64,000 bases of DNA, from the NCBI GenBank assembly GCA_020632995.1, contig JACKEN010000020.1:25846-89845 (forward strand), in the 5' to 3' direction. Below, piece after piece: positions 34,568-46,095 of the stretch; the first letter of the stretch is position 1; every line of letters begins with the position of its first letter. This DNA comes from Deltaproteobacteria bacterium. GTDB lineage: Bacteria > Myxococcota > Kuafuiibacteriia > Kuafuiibacteriales > Kuafuiibacteriaceae. Both the position numbers and the translations under genes were made by a program. The notes beneath the pieces are model-generated. The model worked only from the letters and a program-made list of their open reading frames with translations. It did no database searches and was not told where the DNA came from.

Positions 34568-36126
34568 GCGCGCGATCCCTGCCTGCGGGCGTGACCGAGG
34601 GCCAGACCCTCACCGGGCACCACGAGCTCAGCGCCGACGTGTGCATCATTGGCTCGGGGGCCGGCGGCGCGGTGACCGCGGCGCTGATGGCGCAGGCCGG
34701 GTTGCAGGTGCTGGTGGTCGAGGAGGGCGGCTACTTCACGCAACAGCGCTTTCGGATGCGGGAGGAGGACTGCTACCCGCACCTGTACCAGGAGTCGGCC
34801 CAGCGCACCTCGAAGGACCTCTCGGTCTCCATCTTCCAGGGCCGCGCGGTGGGCGGGACCACGGTGGTGAACTGGACCACGTGCTTCCGCACCCCCGAGG
34901 CCACGGTGGATCGCTGGCGCACCCACCACGGGGTCGGCGGTTTCGACCTCGCGGCCCTCGACCCGCACTGGACCGCGGTGGAGGCGCGCCTCGGGATCGA
35001 GAAGATCGCGCTCGAGGCGGTGAACCGCAACAACCGCCTGCTCTACGACGGCTGCCGCAAGCTGGGTTTCGAGGTCGACACCCTCGCGCGGAACGTCCGG
35101 GGCTGCGCCCGCACCGGCTACTGCGGGATGGGCTGCCCGATCGACGCCAAGCAGTCCATGCTCATCACCTACCTGCCCGACGCGATGGACGCGGGGGCCG
35201 CGGTGCTGAGCCGCTGCCGGGTGGAGCGCCTGGAGCTCCAGGGCGGGGAGGTGAAGGCGCTGCACGGCAAGTTCATGGACGCGCTCGGCATCGCCTTCAC
35301 CGAGGCCACGGTGACGGTGCGGGCGCGGCGCTTCATCCTCGCGGGGGGCGCGATCGGCTCGCCCACCCTCCTGTTGAGGAGCGGGGCGCCGGATCCGCAC
35401 CAGCGCACCGGCGCGCGGACGTTCCTGCACCCGGTGGTGGTGAGCGCGGGCGAGTACGAGGGCGAGGTGCACGGCTACCACGGCGCGCCCCAGGGGGTGG
35501 CGAGCCACCACCACGCGCACCGGGGCGATGACGTGGGCTTCTTCCTCGAGGCGGCCCCGCTCTACCCGCTGCTGATGGCCACCGCGATGCCCGCGTGGGG
35601 CACGCAGCACCGCGAGACGATGGAGCACCTGCCGCGCTTCGCGGCGCACATCGCGCTCGCGATCGACGGGCACCACGACGGCGAGGAGGGCGGCCGGGTG
35701 GAGGTGCTTCCGTCGGGGCGGCCGGCGCTGGACTACGTGGTGAGCGACAAGATCTGGGCCGCGTTCCGCGAGGCCCAGAAGGTCATGGCGCGGGTGCAGC
35801 TCGCGTCTGGGGCGAAGCGGATCATGACCCTGCACAACGAGCCGCTGATCATGACCTCGGAGGCCGACCTCGCCCGCATCGACGACGCGCCGTACGCGCC
35901 GAACCGCGTCGCGGTGTTCTCGGCCCACCAGATGGGCGGCTGCGGCATGAGCGACGAGCCGAAGCGGGGCGTGGTGCGCTCGGAAGACCTCCGCCACCAC
36001 CAGCTCGAGAACCTGCACGTCATCGACGGCTCGGTGTTCCCGACCAGCTGCGGCGTGAACCCGCAGCTGTCGATCTACGGCCTGGCCCACCTGATGGCTA
36101 CGCGCTTGATCGAGGTGTGGAGCTGA
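34564..36126 (+). CDS. GMC-family FAD oxidoreductase, large subunit
   Basis: 520 residues from GTG 34564. FAD-binding ADVCIIGSGAGGAVTAALMAQAGLQVLVVEEGG near the N-terminus; VGGTTVVNWTTCFRTP is the GMC signature 1 region; RFILAGGAIGSPTLLLRSG is signature 2. The C-terminal catalytic segment is SAHQMGGCGMS ... LHVIDGSVFPTSCGVNPQLSIYGLAHLMATRLIEVW, with the conserved His and Asn. Cys-rich NVRGCARTGYCGMGCPIDAKQS is typical of the cholesterol/long-chain alcohol oxidase-like subgroup. No signal of its own; it is likely co-exported with the Tat subunit just upstream. Substrate is an alcohol or sterol, not further resolved. One palindrome copy at 34692. Confidence 0.88.
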   Translation: MSARSLPAGVTEGQTLTGHHELSADVCIIGSGAGGAVTAALMAQAGLQVLVVEEGGYFTQQRFRMREEDCYPHLYQESAQRTSKDLSVSIFQGRAVGGTTVVNWTTCFRTPEATVDRWRTHHGVGGFDLAALDPHWTAVEARLGIEKIALEAVNRNNRLLYDGCRKLGFEVDTLARNVRGCARTGYCGMGCPIDAKQSMLITYLPDAMDAGAAVLSRCRVERLELQGGEVKALHGKFMDALGIAFTEATVTVRARRFILAGGAIGSPTLLLRSGAPDPHQRTGARTFLHPVVVSAGEYEGEVHGYHGAPQGVASHHHAHRGDDVGFFLEAAPLYPLLMATAMPAWGTQHRETMEHLPRFAAHIALAIDGHHDGEEGGRVEVLPSGRPALDYVVSDKIWAAFREAQKVMARVQLASGAKRIMTLHNEPLIMTSEADLARIDDAPYAPNRVAVFSAHQMGGCGMSDEPKRGVVRSEDLRHHQLENLHVIDGSVFPTSCGVNPQLSIYGLAHLMATRLIEVWS

Positions 36127-36132
36127 GTCGGA

Positions 36133-37731
36133 TCAGGAGGCGAGACCGAGAAGCCTCTTCACCGCGGGCACGTCCGCGTCCTTCGCCGCGAGCATCTGCC
36201 ACGCGCGGTCGATGGTGCCGCGGTCGAGCTTCGGGTTCGCGGCGAGGATGACCGCCGCGAAGTCGTCGAGGGCGCCGGCGCCATCCCGCGTCGTGCCGGG
36301 GATGTCGTGGACCGCGCGCGGATCGACCAGGAGCCTGGCGATGCCGTCGGGGGTCAGGTTCGGGTCCTTCGCGGCGGCCGCCACCGCGACGCCCACCCCC
36401 GCGGTCAGCGGGCTCGAGAAGCTGGTGCCCTCCGACTCTTCCACGTGGCCCAGCTGGAACCACACCGGGAGCTTCGTCCCCTGCGAGGCCACCGCGACGC
36501 GCCCCGCGGCCGAGAACTCGGCCACCCGGTCGTCCTTGGGGTCGCCGAGGCGCCCGAGGTCCAGCGCGCCGATGCGCAGCATGTGCTTGGCCCCGGTCGA
36601 CATCGACATCGACATCGCCGGGTTCCCGGACCTGTCGGCGTCGGCGTACTCGTTCCCGGCCGCCTCGAACACCAGGATGCCGACGCGCCGCGCGTCCACG
36701 AGCGCGCGGTCGAGCCCGTCCCGCGCCTGCTTCATGCGGGCCTGGAACTCGGGGCGCTGCATCGCCTTCGTGAGCGCGGGGTAGACGAGCTTCTTCTTGA
36801 TCGCGGCGAACTGCGCCTCGAGCTTCGCGAACTCGGCCTCCGCCGCGGCGTCCGGCGGCCCGAGGTCCTCGTCCATCGGCGCCGGATCCGCAGGTGCGCT
36901 TGCATCGCAGAACGAGAAGGTGGGCTCCTCGAACCCCATGTCGTCGGGCGGGGTGACCAGCTTCTCGCCCAGGGTCTTCTCGGCCAGCGCGTGCAAGGCC
37001 GAGCCGGGCGGCGCGGTCATGATCATCTCGGCCATCCCCGTCGCGAGGCGGTCCGGGCTCTGGCCGAAGGACATGTTCACGAAGATGCGCTTGGCCTGGG
37101 AGATCTGGTCGCGCTGCGCGGTCAGGTGCTGCACCCGGAGCTGCTTCTCGAGCACGATGACCTCGAGCTCGTCGAGGCTGCCCGCGATGAGCTCTGTCAT
37201 CGTCGGCACCGGGCCATCCTCCGGGGGCGCCGCGTCCTCCGACGGCTGCTGGGCCCGGTAGCGCGCGAACTGCCCGGCCGACAGGTGCTTCTTCGCGAAG
37301 GGTTCGGGCACGCCGTCCACGCTCAAGGTCGACGTCACCGTCTTCACCAGAGGGTTCAGCCCGATCGCCGCCCGGAGGACCGCGCCCCCGTGCTCGAGGT
37401 CGACGTCGCTGATGTGGAGGTGGTCACCGCTCGTGCGGAGCAGCCCAAGGAGCTCGAGGCGGCGCTGCACCTCCGCGCGGTGCTTCATGAGCGGGTGGTC
37501 CGGCGCCGCCCGGTACTTCGCGGAGAGCGCCTGCTTGGCGAGCGCGCGCGCGGAGGCCCCGTAGGGGGCCTGCTTCGCCGCCTTCACCCGCAGCATGGCC
37601 TCCTCGTCCGCCGGGCACGTGACCGCGGCCTCCGGCCTGGGCTGCTCCCGGGCCGCGACGGTCGCGGTGCCCAGGGTGAGCGCCGCGAGCGCCGCCGCGA
37701 CGGGTGCGCTGTAGCGAGCGAAGGTGGTCAT
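36133..37731 (-). CDS. exported subtilase-like (S8) protein with incomplete active site
   Basis: 532 residues from ATG 37731, chosen because MTTFARYSAPVAAALAALTLGTATVA is a good signal peptide; upstream residues look non-coding. Subtilase elements: ISDVDLEHGGAVLRAAI (His motif like HGxxV), RIFVNMSFGQS, VGILVFEAAGNEYADADRSG (oxyanion Asn) and EGTSFSSPLTAGVGVAVAAAAKDP with the catalytic Ser. The usual Asp motif (DTGI/DSGV) well upstream of the His was not found; only the Asp residues immediately before the His are present. Large helical insert (~residues 200-330). Could be a diverged peptidase or a pseudoenzyme. Confidence 0.65.
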   Translation of the reverse strand: MTTFARYSAPVAAALAALTLGTATVAAREQPRPEAAVTCPADEEAMLRVKAAKQAPYGASARALAKQALSAKYRAAPDHPLMKHRAEVQRRLELLGLLRTSGDHLHISDVDLEHGGAVLRAAIGLNPLVKTVTSTLSVDGVPEPFAKKHLSAGQFARYRAQQPSEDAAPPEDGPVPTMTELIAGSLDELEVIVLEKQLRVQHLTAQRDQISQAKRIFVNMSFGQSPDRLATGMAEMIMTAPPGSALHALAEKTLGEKLVTPPDDMGFEEPTFSFCDASAPADPAPMDEDLGPPDAAAEAEFAKLEAQFAAIKKKLVYPALTKAMQRPEFQARMKQARDGLDRALVDARRVGILVFEAAGNEYADADRSGNPAMSMSMSTGAKHMLRIGALDLGRLGDPKDDRVAEFSAAGRVAVASQGTKLPVWFQLGHVEESEGTSFSSPLTAGVGVAVAAAAKDPNLTPDGIARLLVDPRAVHDIPGTTRDGAGALDDFAAVILAANPKLDRGTIDRAWQMLAAKDADVPAVKRLLGLAS

Positions 37732-38003
37732 GAGCGCGTACGCGGGCGGCGCGTCGCGCCGCGGCGCGTGCGGCCGAGCGATCGGCGCCGGCGCCTCCGG
37801 CGTCCGAGGGGCAGGGCGGGACTGCTCGGCCGAGACCGAGGGCAGGACCGCGACAGGGGACCACGGGCGGGGCGCCAGGTGGGTACGCATCACCTCGGTT
37901 ATCGGGGCACGCCGTCGGGGCGCGCACGTGGTATCGATGTCACACGTCGTTGATGCACCGAACGGCGGTCGGCGCGGCCGCCGACGTGACCATCCACGCG
38001 GCA

Positions 38004-38076
38004 CGCACCCCCCGGGATTCGAACCCGGAACCCCCGGCTTAACAGACCGGCGCTCAACCTATCGAGCTCGAGGTGC
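38004..38076 (-). tRNA. tRNA-Asn (GTT)
   Basis: Read on the minus strand, the acceptor stem GCACCTC pairs with GGGGTGC (one T-G wobble), the D arm is GCTC/GAGC, and the anticodon stem CCGGT/GCCGG carries loop CTGTTAA, anticodon GTT. The T arm CCGGG-TTCGAAT-CCCGG is canonical. 73 nt including the discriminator base; no encoded CCA. It lies downstream (minus direction) of the degenerate tRNA-Tyr. Confidence 0.93.
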
Positions 38077-38109
38077 AACTATCCATGAGTACTCATGTAC
38101 TCATCGGAG

Positions 38110-38194
38110 TGGGGCGTGATGGAATCGAACCACTCGCTCGAAATGAGCAGCGGGTTTACGGCCCGCCGACGGCCCAGCCGCCTGTGCACACCCC
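38110..38194 (-). tRNA. degenerate tRNA-Tyr-like gene (GTA)
   Basis: On the minus strand the acceptor GGGGTGT pairs with ACGCCCC. The anticodon stem GCGGG/CCCGC encloses CCGTAAA, giving anticodon GTA but C instead of the near-universal T at position 33. A class II variable arm GCTC-atttc-GAGC is present, and the T loop is TTCGATT with a weak stem. The D arm does not fold: no 3-4 bp stem is found and positions 8-9 are GC rather than TT/TA. The total length (85) suits tRNA-Tyr. Either a decayed tRNA or a functional but very divergent one. Confidence 0.5.
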
Positions 38195-38538
38195 ATTGGA
38201 TTGTCGTGACGCCACCCGACCGGTGGCTCCAAGACGACGAAAGCCAGGTCTCGGGTGAGGCCTGGCTTCCAGAAGGACCCGATTTTGTTCGGGATTCTAG
38301 TCGCGGACCTCGGCCGGGGGCAGATTGCGGCAGCGATAACAGAAGACATACACCGCCGTCGAATTCGAGCGATTGGCCCGGGAATTCGAGGTCGCGTTGG
38401 TCGCGCGGTGGTGATGCCGGAGGTCCACGATGTCGGCAAGGTAAGTTGGAAGTGGGTAGACCGTCAAGGATAAAGTATCATGAACGACGAGAGCGCCTTG
38501 GATGCAAGCCGGCTTGCTCCTAGACCCGCCTCCCAGCC
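38195..38538. other. gene-free stretch with hairpin, AT-richer than surroundings
   Basis: Between the tRNA-Tyr-like gene and the Ala-rich protein gene. It contains a hairpin with 8-bp arms AAGCCAGG (38241-38248) and CCTGGCTT (38261-38268), possibly a weak terminator for the Ala-rich gene or processing signal for the tRNAs. Two direct copies of GAATTCGAG occur about 30 bp apart (near 38359 and 38391). One iterated palindrome lies at 38504-38517. No open frame with coding bias. Confidence 0.5.
38504..38517. repeat. iterated palindrome GCARS-N4-SYTGC (intergenic copy)
   Basis: Reads GCAAG-ccgg-CTTGC, a perfect 14-bp palindrome (arms and spacer), 22 bp after the end of the Ala-rich protein gene in its direction of transcription. 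Confidence 0.75.
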
Positions 38539-40713
38539 TCAGGCCTTGATGAAGGGCCTTGAGCTCCGAACCGGCTCCTCGAGGTCCTTCAGCACCTTGC
38601 GCAACCGCTCCAGCTCCGCCTGCTTCACCAGGGCCGAGTCCGGCCGGAACCGCTGCATCTGCTGCCACATCCGCTCGGGATCGGGAGAGAACGGCGCGGG
38701 GTCGTCGATGATCACGTAGGCGTCTGCCCGCGGGGCGCTCGGGTCGTGCACCCAGTCGGTCGGCTCTGCAGGCTCGCTTGCGCGGGGCGCCTCCGACGTG
38801 GTCCGCTCGGCCTTGCGGGCCTGGGCCTGGTCGGCCTCGGCCCTGGTCCCGGCGTCCGCCTTGCCATCCCGCGCCGGTGCCTTGTCGGCACGGGCCTCGG
38901 CCTTCGTCGCCTTCGCGTGCGCCTTCTCGGCGCGGGCCTCCGCCTTCGCCGCCCTGGCCTCCGCGTCGGCCTGTGCCTTCGCGACCCTGGCCTCCGCCTT
39001 CACCTCGGCCTGGGCGGCCCGGGCCTCCGCCTTCGCTCGTGCCCGGGCCTCCTTCGCCTGCGCCTTGGCCTGGGCCTTGGCGGCCCTGGCCTGCGCCTTG
39101 GCGGCTCTCGCCTCCGCCTTCGTCGGTGCTCGCGCTGCCTGCGCCTCGGTCTCCGCCTTCGCCCGCGCCTTGGCAGCCGGGACCTCCGCCTTCGCCGTCG
39201 CTCGAGCCTGCTTCGCCTCCGCTGTGGCTTTCGCCGCCGCCGTCGCCTCGTCCGACGCGCCTGCCGGTGAGCCCCAGACCTGCCTCGGCCCGGGGTGCCC
39301 ACCCCGCGCCTGCCCCGCGCCCGCCCTGCGGGGCCCCGCGCCCGAGTGGGCCAGGGCGCCCGGGTCGGTGACCGCCTCGCTCATGCTCGTCAACCGAGCC
39401 TGCCGCGGCGCGGCGGGGAAGACATCGGTGGGGTCCGTCGGTCGCACCGACCGCGCCGCGGCCCGCTCCGTCCTCGCCGCGATCGCCTCTGCCTGCCGGG
39501 CCGCGCGTGCCGCCCCCGCCGTCCCCTTCGCGAAGCCGACGGCGGTCCCGGCGTCGATGACGCCCATCGCGACCTCGCCCGCGGCCATCGCCACCGCGAG
39601 GTCCGCCTCGTCCTCGTCCGCGAGCCCGTCGTCCCGCTCGAGCCCCACGTAGGCCGCGGCGCGCTGGTCCAGCGCCTCGTCGAGCTTGATCGCGCCGTGC
39701 GCCACCCCTCCGGCCGCAGCGCCACCCAGGATCGCCGCGCCCACCGGCCCCCCCACGATGAAGCCCGCCACCGAGGCGGTCAGCATGACCCCCGAGAGGG
39801 CGTAGTTCATCGTGGCCTCCGCGTTGCCCTCCTCCTCCAGGTACTGGAGGACGTCGTGGCTCAGCGCGTCTCCCGCCGCCGCCTTCTCCGCCGTGATCCC
39901 CATGTCATGCAAGGATTCTTGCGTGACCTTCCCGAGCGCCATGAGCGGGATCTCACCGCGCTCGATGCGCTGCTGCACGTCGTCGATCGCGCGCTCCGCG
40001 TCGTTCAGCCCCTTGGCGAGCGCCGCCTCGAGCTCGGCGTCGCTCATGTCGGGGTCGAGGGTGGCGAGGTCGAGGGCACCCAGGGCCGGCTCTCGCTCGA
40101 TCTGGGCCGCGACCCTCGCCGCCGCGCTCGTCACGGCCTTCGCGCGCGCCTGCTGGTTGCTGTAGGTGAGGTTCGCGGTCACCGCGCCCAAGCCCAAGGC
40201 GTCGCCCGCCGCGCCCATCGCCGCGTCCAGCGGATGCAAGGCGTACTCGCTGTAGCCCGCGATGTGCGCCGCGCGGGCGGCCAGCTCGTCGCGCCGCGCG
40301 GCCTGGGCCTCCCGCAGGCGACCTCGGAGCTGGGCGCGAGCCGCCGCGCCGCCGGGCCCGAGGAGCCGCGCCCGCTCGGCGTTCACCTGTGCGCGGTGAC
40401 CGTCGAGTTTCGCTGCGGCGCGCTCACCGACCGCAGCCCGAAACGCGCCCACGTTCGCGGCCTGCCGCTGCTTCACCGCCTCTGATGTCAATGCACCTTG
40501 CACCAGGTCGAAGCCGGTCGCGATGATCGCCTTGGGGACGAGGGGGAAGTTCCTGTTCACCGCCTCCTCCACCGTGTCGCGGGTCGCCTCGAGCTCGCGC
40601 TCCGCGGGCGTCACCTGGGCGGTGGGTTCGGGCTCGGCGGTGGGCTTCGGCGCGAGGGGGATGGGGGGCAGGTAGACGCTGTACGGGTTGTCGCTGCTTG
40701 GGGCGGTGGTCAT
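38539..40713 (-). CDS. large Ala-rich protein with hydrophobic hairpin and Ala/Lys/Arg repeat tract
   Basis: 724 residues from ATG 40713. Residues ~35-340 are mostly helical with heptad-like stretches (NAERARLLGPGGAAARAQLRGRLREAQAARRDEL). A glycine-rich hydrophobic hairpin follows (NYALSGVMLTASVAGFIVGGPVGAAILGGAAAGGVAHG). From ~475 to 620 there is a tract of AKAEARAAKAQ-type units, likely a long single helix or coiled coil. The C-terminal ~80 residues are mixed charge (DAYVIIDDPAPFSPDPERMWQQMQ). No signal peptide. No enzymatic motif. The gene is divergent from the SecA-like gene, 163 bp apart. The glycine hairpin plus repeat layout resembles delivery regions of some large toxins or surface proteins; function not assigned. 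Confidence 0.7.
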   Translation of the reverse strand: MTTAPSSDNPYSVYLPPIPLAPKPTAEPEPTAQVTPAERELEATRDTVEEAVNRNFPLVPKAIIATGFDLVQGALTSEAVKQRQAANVGAFRAAVGERAAAKLDGHRAQVNAERARLLGPGGAAARAQLRGRLREAQAARRDELAARAAHIAGYSEYALHPLDAAMGAAGDALGLGAVTANLTYSNQQARAKAVTSAAARVAAQIEREPALGALDLATLDPDMSDAELEAALAKGLNDAERAIDDVQQRIERGEIPLMALGKVTQESLHDMGITAEKAAAGDALSHDVLQYLEEEGNAEATMNYALSGVMLTASVAGFIVGGPVGAAILGGAAAGGVAHGAIKLDEALDQRAAAYVGLERDDGLADEDEADLAVAMAAGEVAMGVIDAGTAVGFAKGTAGAARAARQAEAIAARTERAAARSVRPTDPTDVFPAAPRQARLTSMSEAVTDPGALAHSGAGPRRAGAGQARGGHPGPRQVWGSPAGASDEATAAAKATAEAKQARATAKAEVPAAKARAKAETEAQAARAPTKAEARAAKAQARAAKAQAKAQAKEARARAKAEARAAQAEVKAEARVAKAQADAEARAAKAEARAEKAHAKATKAEARADKAPARDGKADAGTRAEADQAQARKAERTTSEAPRASEPAEPTDWVHDPSAPRADAYVIIDDPAPFSPDPERMWQQMQRFRPDSALVKQAELERLRKVLKDLEEPVRSSRPFIKA

Positions 40714-40876
40714 GGGCCCCCACCGAGCAAGGGCCGGGCCAGCCTCCGATGGACGTAATATCAATAGGTTGCGTCCCCCGTCCGGCCCGACCGGACGGAC
40801 GTGCGGCGGACGCCGCACCGCCTCGGGGGTTGCCTGCCTGTCCAGAGCCCCCCGAACTGTGGGATGCTCTCGCACC

Positions 40877-43810
<2,934 letters not shown>

Positions 43811-44077
43811 CGACGGGGCAGCGCATCATCCCGGCGGGCCGCCGAGCAGCACCGGCACCGGCCCGAAGTTCATCCCTCAGCAGAGTCGACCCAGCATACG
43901 GCCCGTCGGTCGAGGAGCGTTGCGCAGGCCTCCGAGCTGCGTCTCGGGGTTGTCCTGCTGGCGGTCCTTGACCGGAACCAACTTCCTCGGCGGCGCGTAG
44001 ACGGCGGACCCAACTATCCGCGTGCGACCGAAGTTGGTAGTCTCCTCGCGGGCTGGGCGGGCCCTCTCGAACCAACC

Positions 44078-44548
44078 ATGGATCTCGTGAACTATGCCAT
44101 AGCGGGTCTCGGGGCCCTCGTGATCGGATACCTGCTCAGGAAGTCTGATCGGTTCAAGGTGCCGGAGGTGACTCGACCACTGCGCGCAGACGAAGATCAC
44201 AACCACGCGGCGGGTGATGAGTCGGCCAAGAGCTACCAGCTGGAGCCCTGCACCGGCGTCGAGCTCGACATCTCGAGCCTCCATGCGGCTCGACCCTTGG
44301 AGCTGAAGGACAGAGAGCTCGACGCGGTTCAGCTCGTGTCGGACTCCGGGGTCTTCCAGGCGAGGATCGTGAACCCGGACACCGTCCTCCTGGATCACAC
44401 CACCCTGGAGCCCATGCGGGACGGTGACTTCCTCGGGTTCGGGAAGGGTCAGCGGTGGGCGATCGCGGTGGGCGTCATGATCCCGGGGGAACCACGGGGC
44501 GGCCTGAACGTAGCCTGGGCCTCGATCATCGAGATCAGCGGCCCCTGA
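44078..44548 (+). CDS. membrane-anchored protein of unknown function
   Basis: 156 residues; N-terminal helix MDLVNYAIAGLGALVIGYLLRKS anchors a soluble C-terminal domain (VELDISSLHAARPLELKDRELDAVQLVSDSGVFQARIV ... RWAIAVGVMIPGE). Its third codon positions are less strictly G/C than neighbours, as is the 267-bp leader (43811-44077), which holds no gene. That may indicate more recent arrival. No family recognised. Convergent with RNase D. Confidence 0.6.
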   Translation: MDLVNYAIAGLGALVIGYLLRKSDRFKVPEVTRPLRADEDHNHAAGDESAKSYQLEPCTGVELDISSLHAARPLELKDRELDAVQLVSDSGVFQARIVNPDTVLLDHTTLEPMRDGDFLGFGKGQRWAIAVGVMIPGEPRGGLNVAWASIIEISGP

Positions 44549-44558
44549 GGGCACCCTA

Positions 44559-45740
44559 TCAGCCCAGCTCCACCTGCAACCCAGCCTGCCCCGCCGCCAG
44601 CCTCGGCGAGATCTTCCCCTGCAAGACATCCGTCAACACATCGCCGAGCAGCTCGGCCCGCCAGCCGTCCATGCCCAGCGTCTGCAGGAGCTCCGCGCGG
44701 TCGGTGGGCGGCGCGGCGAGCAACACGTCGAGGTGGGGCTCGACCCGGGGCCAGACCAGGCGCGGGGCCAGATCTTCGTGGCGCAGGCGGTGGTGGATCA
44801 CCAGCTTGAGGAGGTTCGCCGCCTCCTCCGCTTCGGCCGAGCGGCGGGGCGGGGCCGGGGTGTCGGGGGCCCCGGCCGCGTCGCGGATGGCGGTGAGCCA
44901 GCGGTCCTGGTGCTTGGTCAGGGCGGGGGTCGGGCGCCGGTGGGTGCCGCCCACCAGATCTTCGGGGCGATCGGGGGCGCGGCGGGCGAGGTCGACCAGC
45001 ACGTCGTCGGGGACGAGGCGGCGGGGGGGCTCGTCGATCTCCTGGGCCACCCGCTCCCGCTCCGCGGCCAGGGCGCGCAGGATCTTGGCCTCCGGGGTGT
45101 CGTCGGCGGGGCGCCGGCTCACCCAGCGGTAGGCCTCCTCGGGGGCGCGACCCGCGTAGTCGGCCGGGTTGAGCAGGCTGGCTTGCGTCTCTTCCTCGAC
45201 CCACGCGGTGCGGCCCCGGGCCTCGAGGTCCGCGCGCAGGGCGTCGGTCAGCTCGAAGAGGTGGGCCACGTCGGAAACCGCGTAGGCGAGCTGGGCCTCG
45301 GGCAGGGGGCGGCGGCCCCAGTCGGCGCGGGTGTAGAGCTTGTCGAGGTTGACCCCCACCCGCTGCTCGAGCAGCGGGCCGAGCCCGATCCTGTCGCCGT
45401 AGCCTAAGAACGCCGCGGCGATCTGCGTGTCGAACACTCCGGCCGGCAGGGCGCCGGTGATGCGGTGATAGATGAGGAGGTCCTGCTCGAGCGCGTGCCC
45501 GATGATCCGCACCCCCTTCAGCCGCAGCATCTCGAACAGGCCGCCGAGGGCGGGCCGGACCTCGTGGGCGAGCGGATCCACCACCGCCACCTCGTCGCGG
45601 GTGGCGAGCTGGATCAGCATCAGCTTCGGCCAGTAGGTGGTCTCGCCGTGGAACTCGGTGTCGAACGCCACCTCCTTCGCCTCGGAGAGGCGCTGGGCCA
45701 GGGCGATGAGCGCGGTGCGTTGCGTGATGGGGGTGCTCAA
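44559..45740 (-). CDS. rnd: ribonuclease D
   Basis: 393 residues. DEDDy exonuclease: VAFDTEFHGETTYWPKLMLIQLA (Exo I, Asp and Glu), VRIIGHALEQDLLIYHRI (Exo II, Asp) and AQLAYAVSDVAHLFELTDAL (Exo III, Tyr-x3-Asp). After ~residue 205 an HRDC-like helical region (AKILRALAAERERVAQEIDEPPRRLVPDDVLVDLAR) and a second helical repeat. Trims the 3' ends of tRNA and other small RNAs; cytoplasmic. A palindrome copy lies near its end (44576) and another at 45173. Confidence 0.92.
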   Translation of the reverse strand: MSTPITQRTALIALAQRLSEAKEVAFDTEFHGETTYWPKLMLIQLATRDEVAVVDPLAHEVRPALGGLFEMLRLKGVRIIGHALEQDLLIYHRITGALPAGVFDTQIAAAFLGYGDRIGLGPLLEQRVGVNLDKLYTRADWGRRPLPEAQLAYAVSDVAHLFELTDALRADLEARGRTAWVEEETQASLLNPADYAGRAPEEAYRWVSRRPADDTPEAKILRALAAERERVAQEIDEPPRRLVPDDVLVDLARRAPDRPEDLVGGTHRRPTPALTKHQDRWLTAIRDAAGAPDTPAPPRRSAEAEEAANLLKLVIHHRLRHEDLAPRLVWPRVEPHLDVLLAAPPTDRAELLQTLGMDGWRAELLGDVLTDVLQGKISPRLAAGQAGLQVELG

Positions 45741-45825
45741 GGCGCGGGGACCCTACCCGATCTTCGCTCGACCGCCTACCTGAGATAGCGGTAAGGATCT
45801 CGGCCGCTCGCGGCACGAGGGGGGC

Positions 45826-46095
45826 ATGCACATCGCGTCACGCCTCCTCCTCCTGTCCGCCTCGCTCCTGTTCGCCACGCCCGCCTGGGCGGATCCCGAG
45901 GTCGATGATCCCAAGCCCGAGGTGAAGTTCAAGACCCGCACCGTGGTCGACTTCACCGAGGTCACCCTCCAGGGTGAGGTCCAGCGCCCCGCCGGCGCGA
46001 TGATCGTCGGCCACCGCCGGGCCCGCTTCAAGACGCTGATCCGGGTCCGGGGCGGCTTCACCCCGGAGCTGGTGCGCTCGGTGGATCGGCTGTGA
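45826..46095 (+). CDS. small exported protein, unknown function
   Basis: 89 residues. Signal peptide MHIASRLLLLSASLLFATPAWA, ribosome site GAGGGGGG just before the ATG. The mature part (VVDFTEVTLQGEVQRPAGAMIVGHRRARFKTLIRVRGGFTPELVRSVDRL) reads like a short beta-strand protein of a type seen in myxobacteria. Its 3' end overlaps the convergent MFS gene by 38 bp, so one of the two ends may be slightly mis-set. No functional motif. Confidence 0.6.
   Translation: MHIASRLLLLSASLLFATPAWADPEVDDPKPEVKFKTRTVVDFTEVTLQGEVQRPAGAMIVGHRRARFKTLIRVRGGFTPELVRSVDRL

Noticed and set aside
38241..38268. Hairpin AAGCCAGG/CCTGGCTT as a true intrinsic terminator
   Set aside because: It has a 12-nt loop and no following T-run on either strand, and it is about 270 bp after the gene end, so it is noted only as a hairpin.
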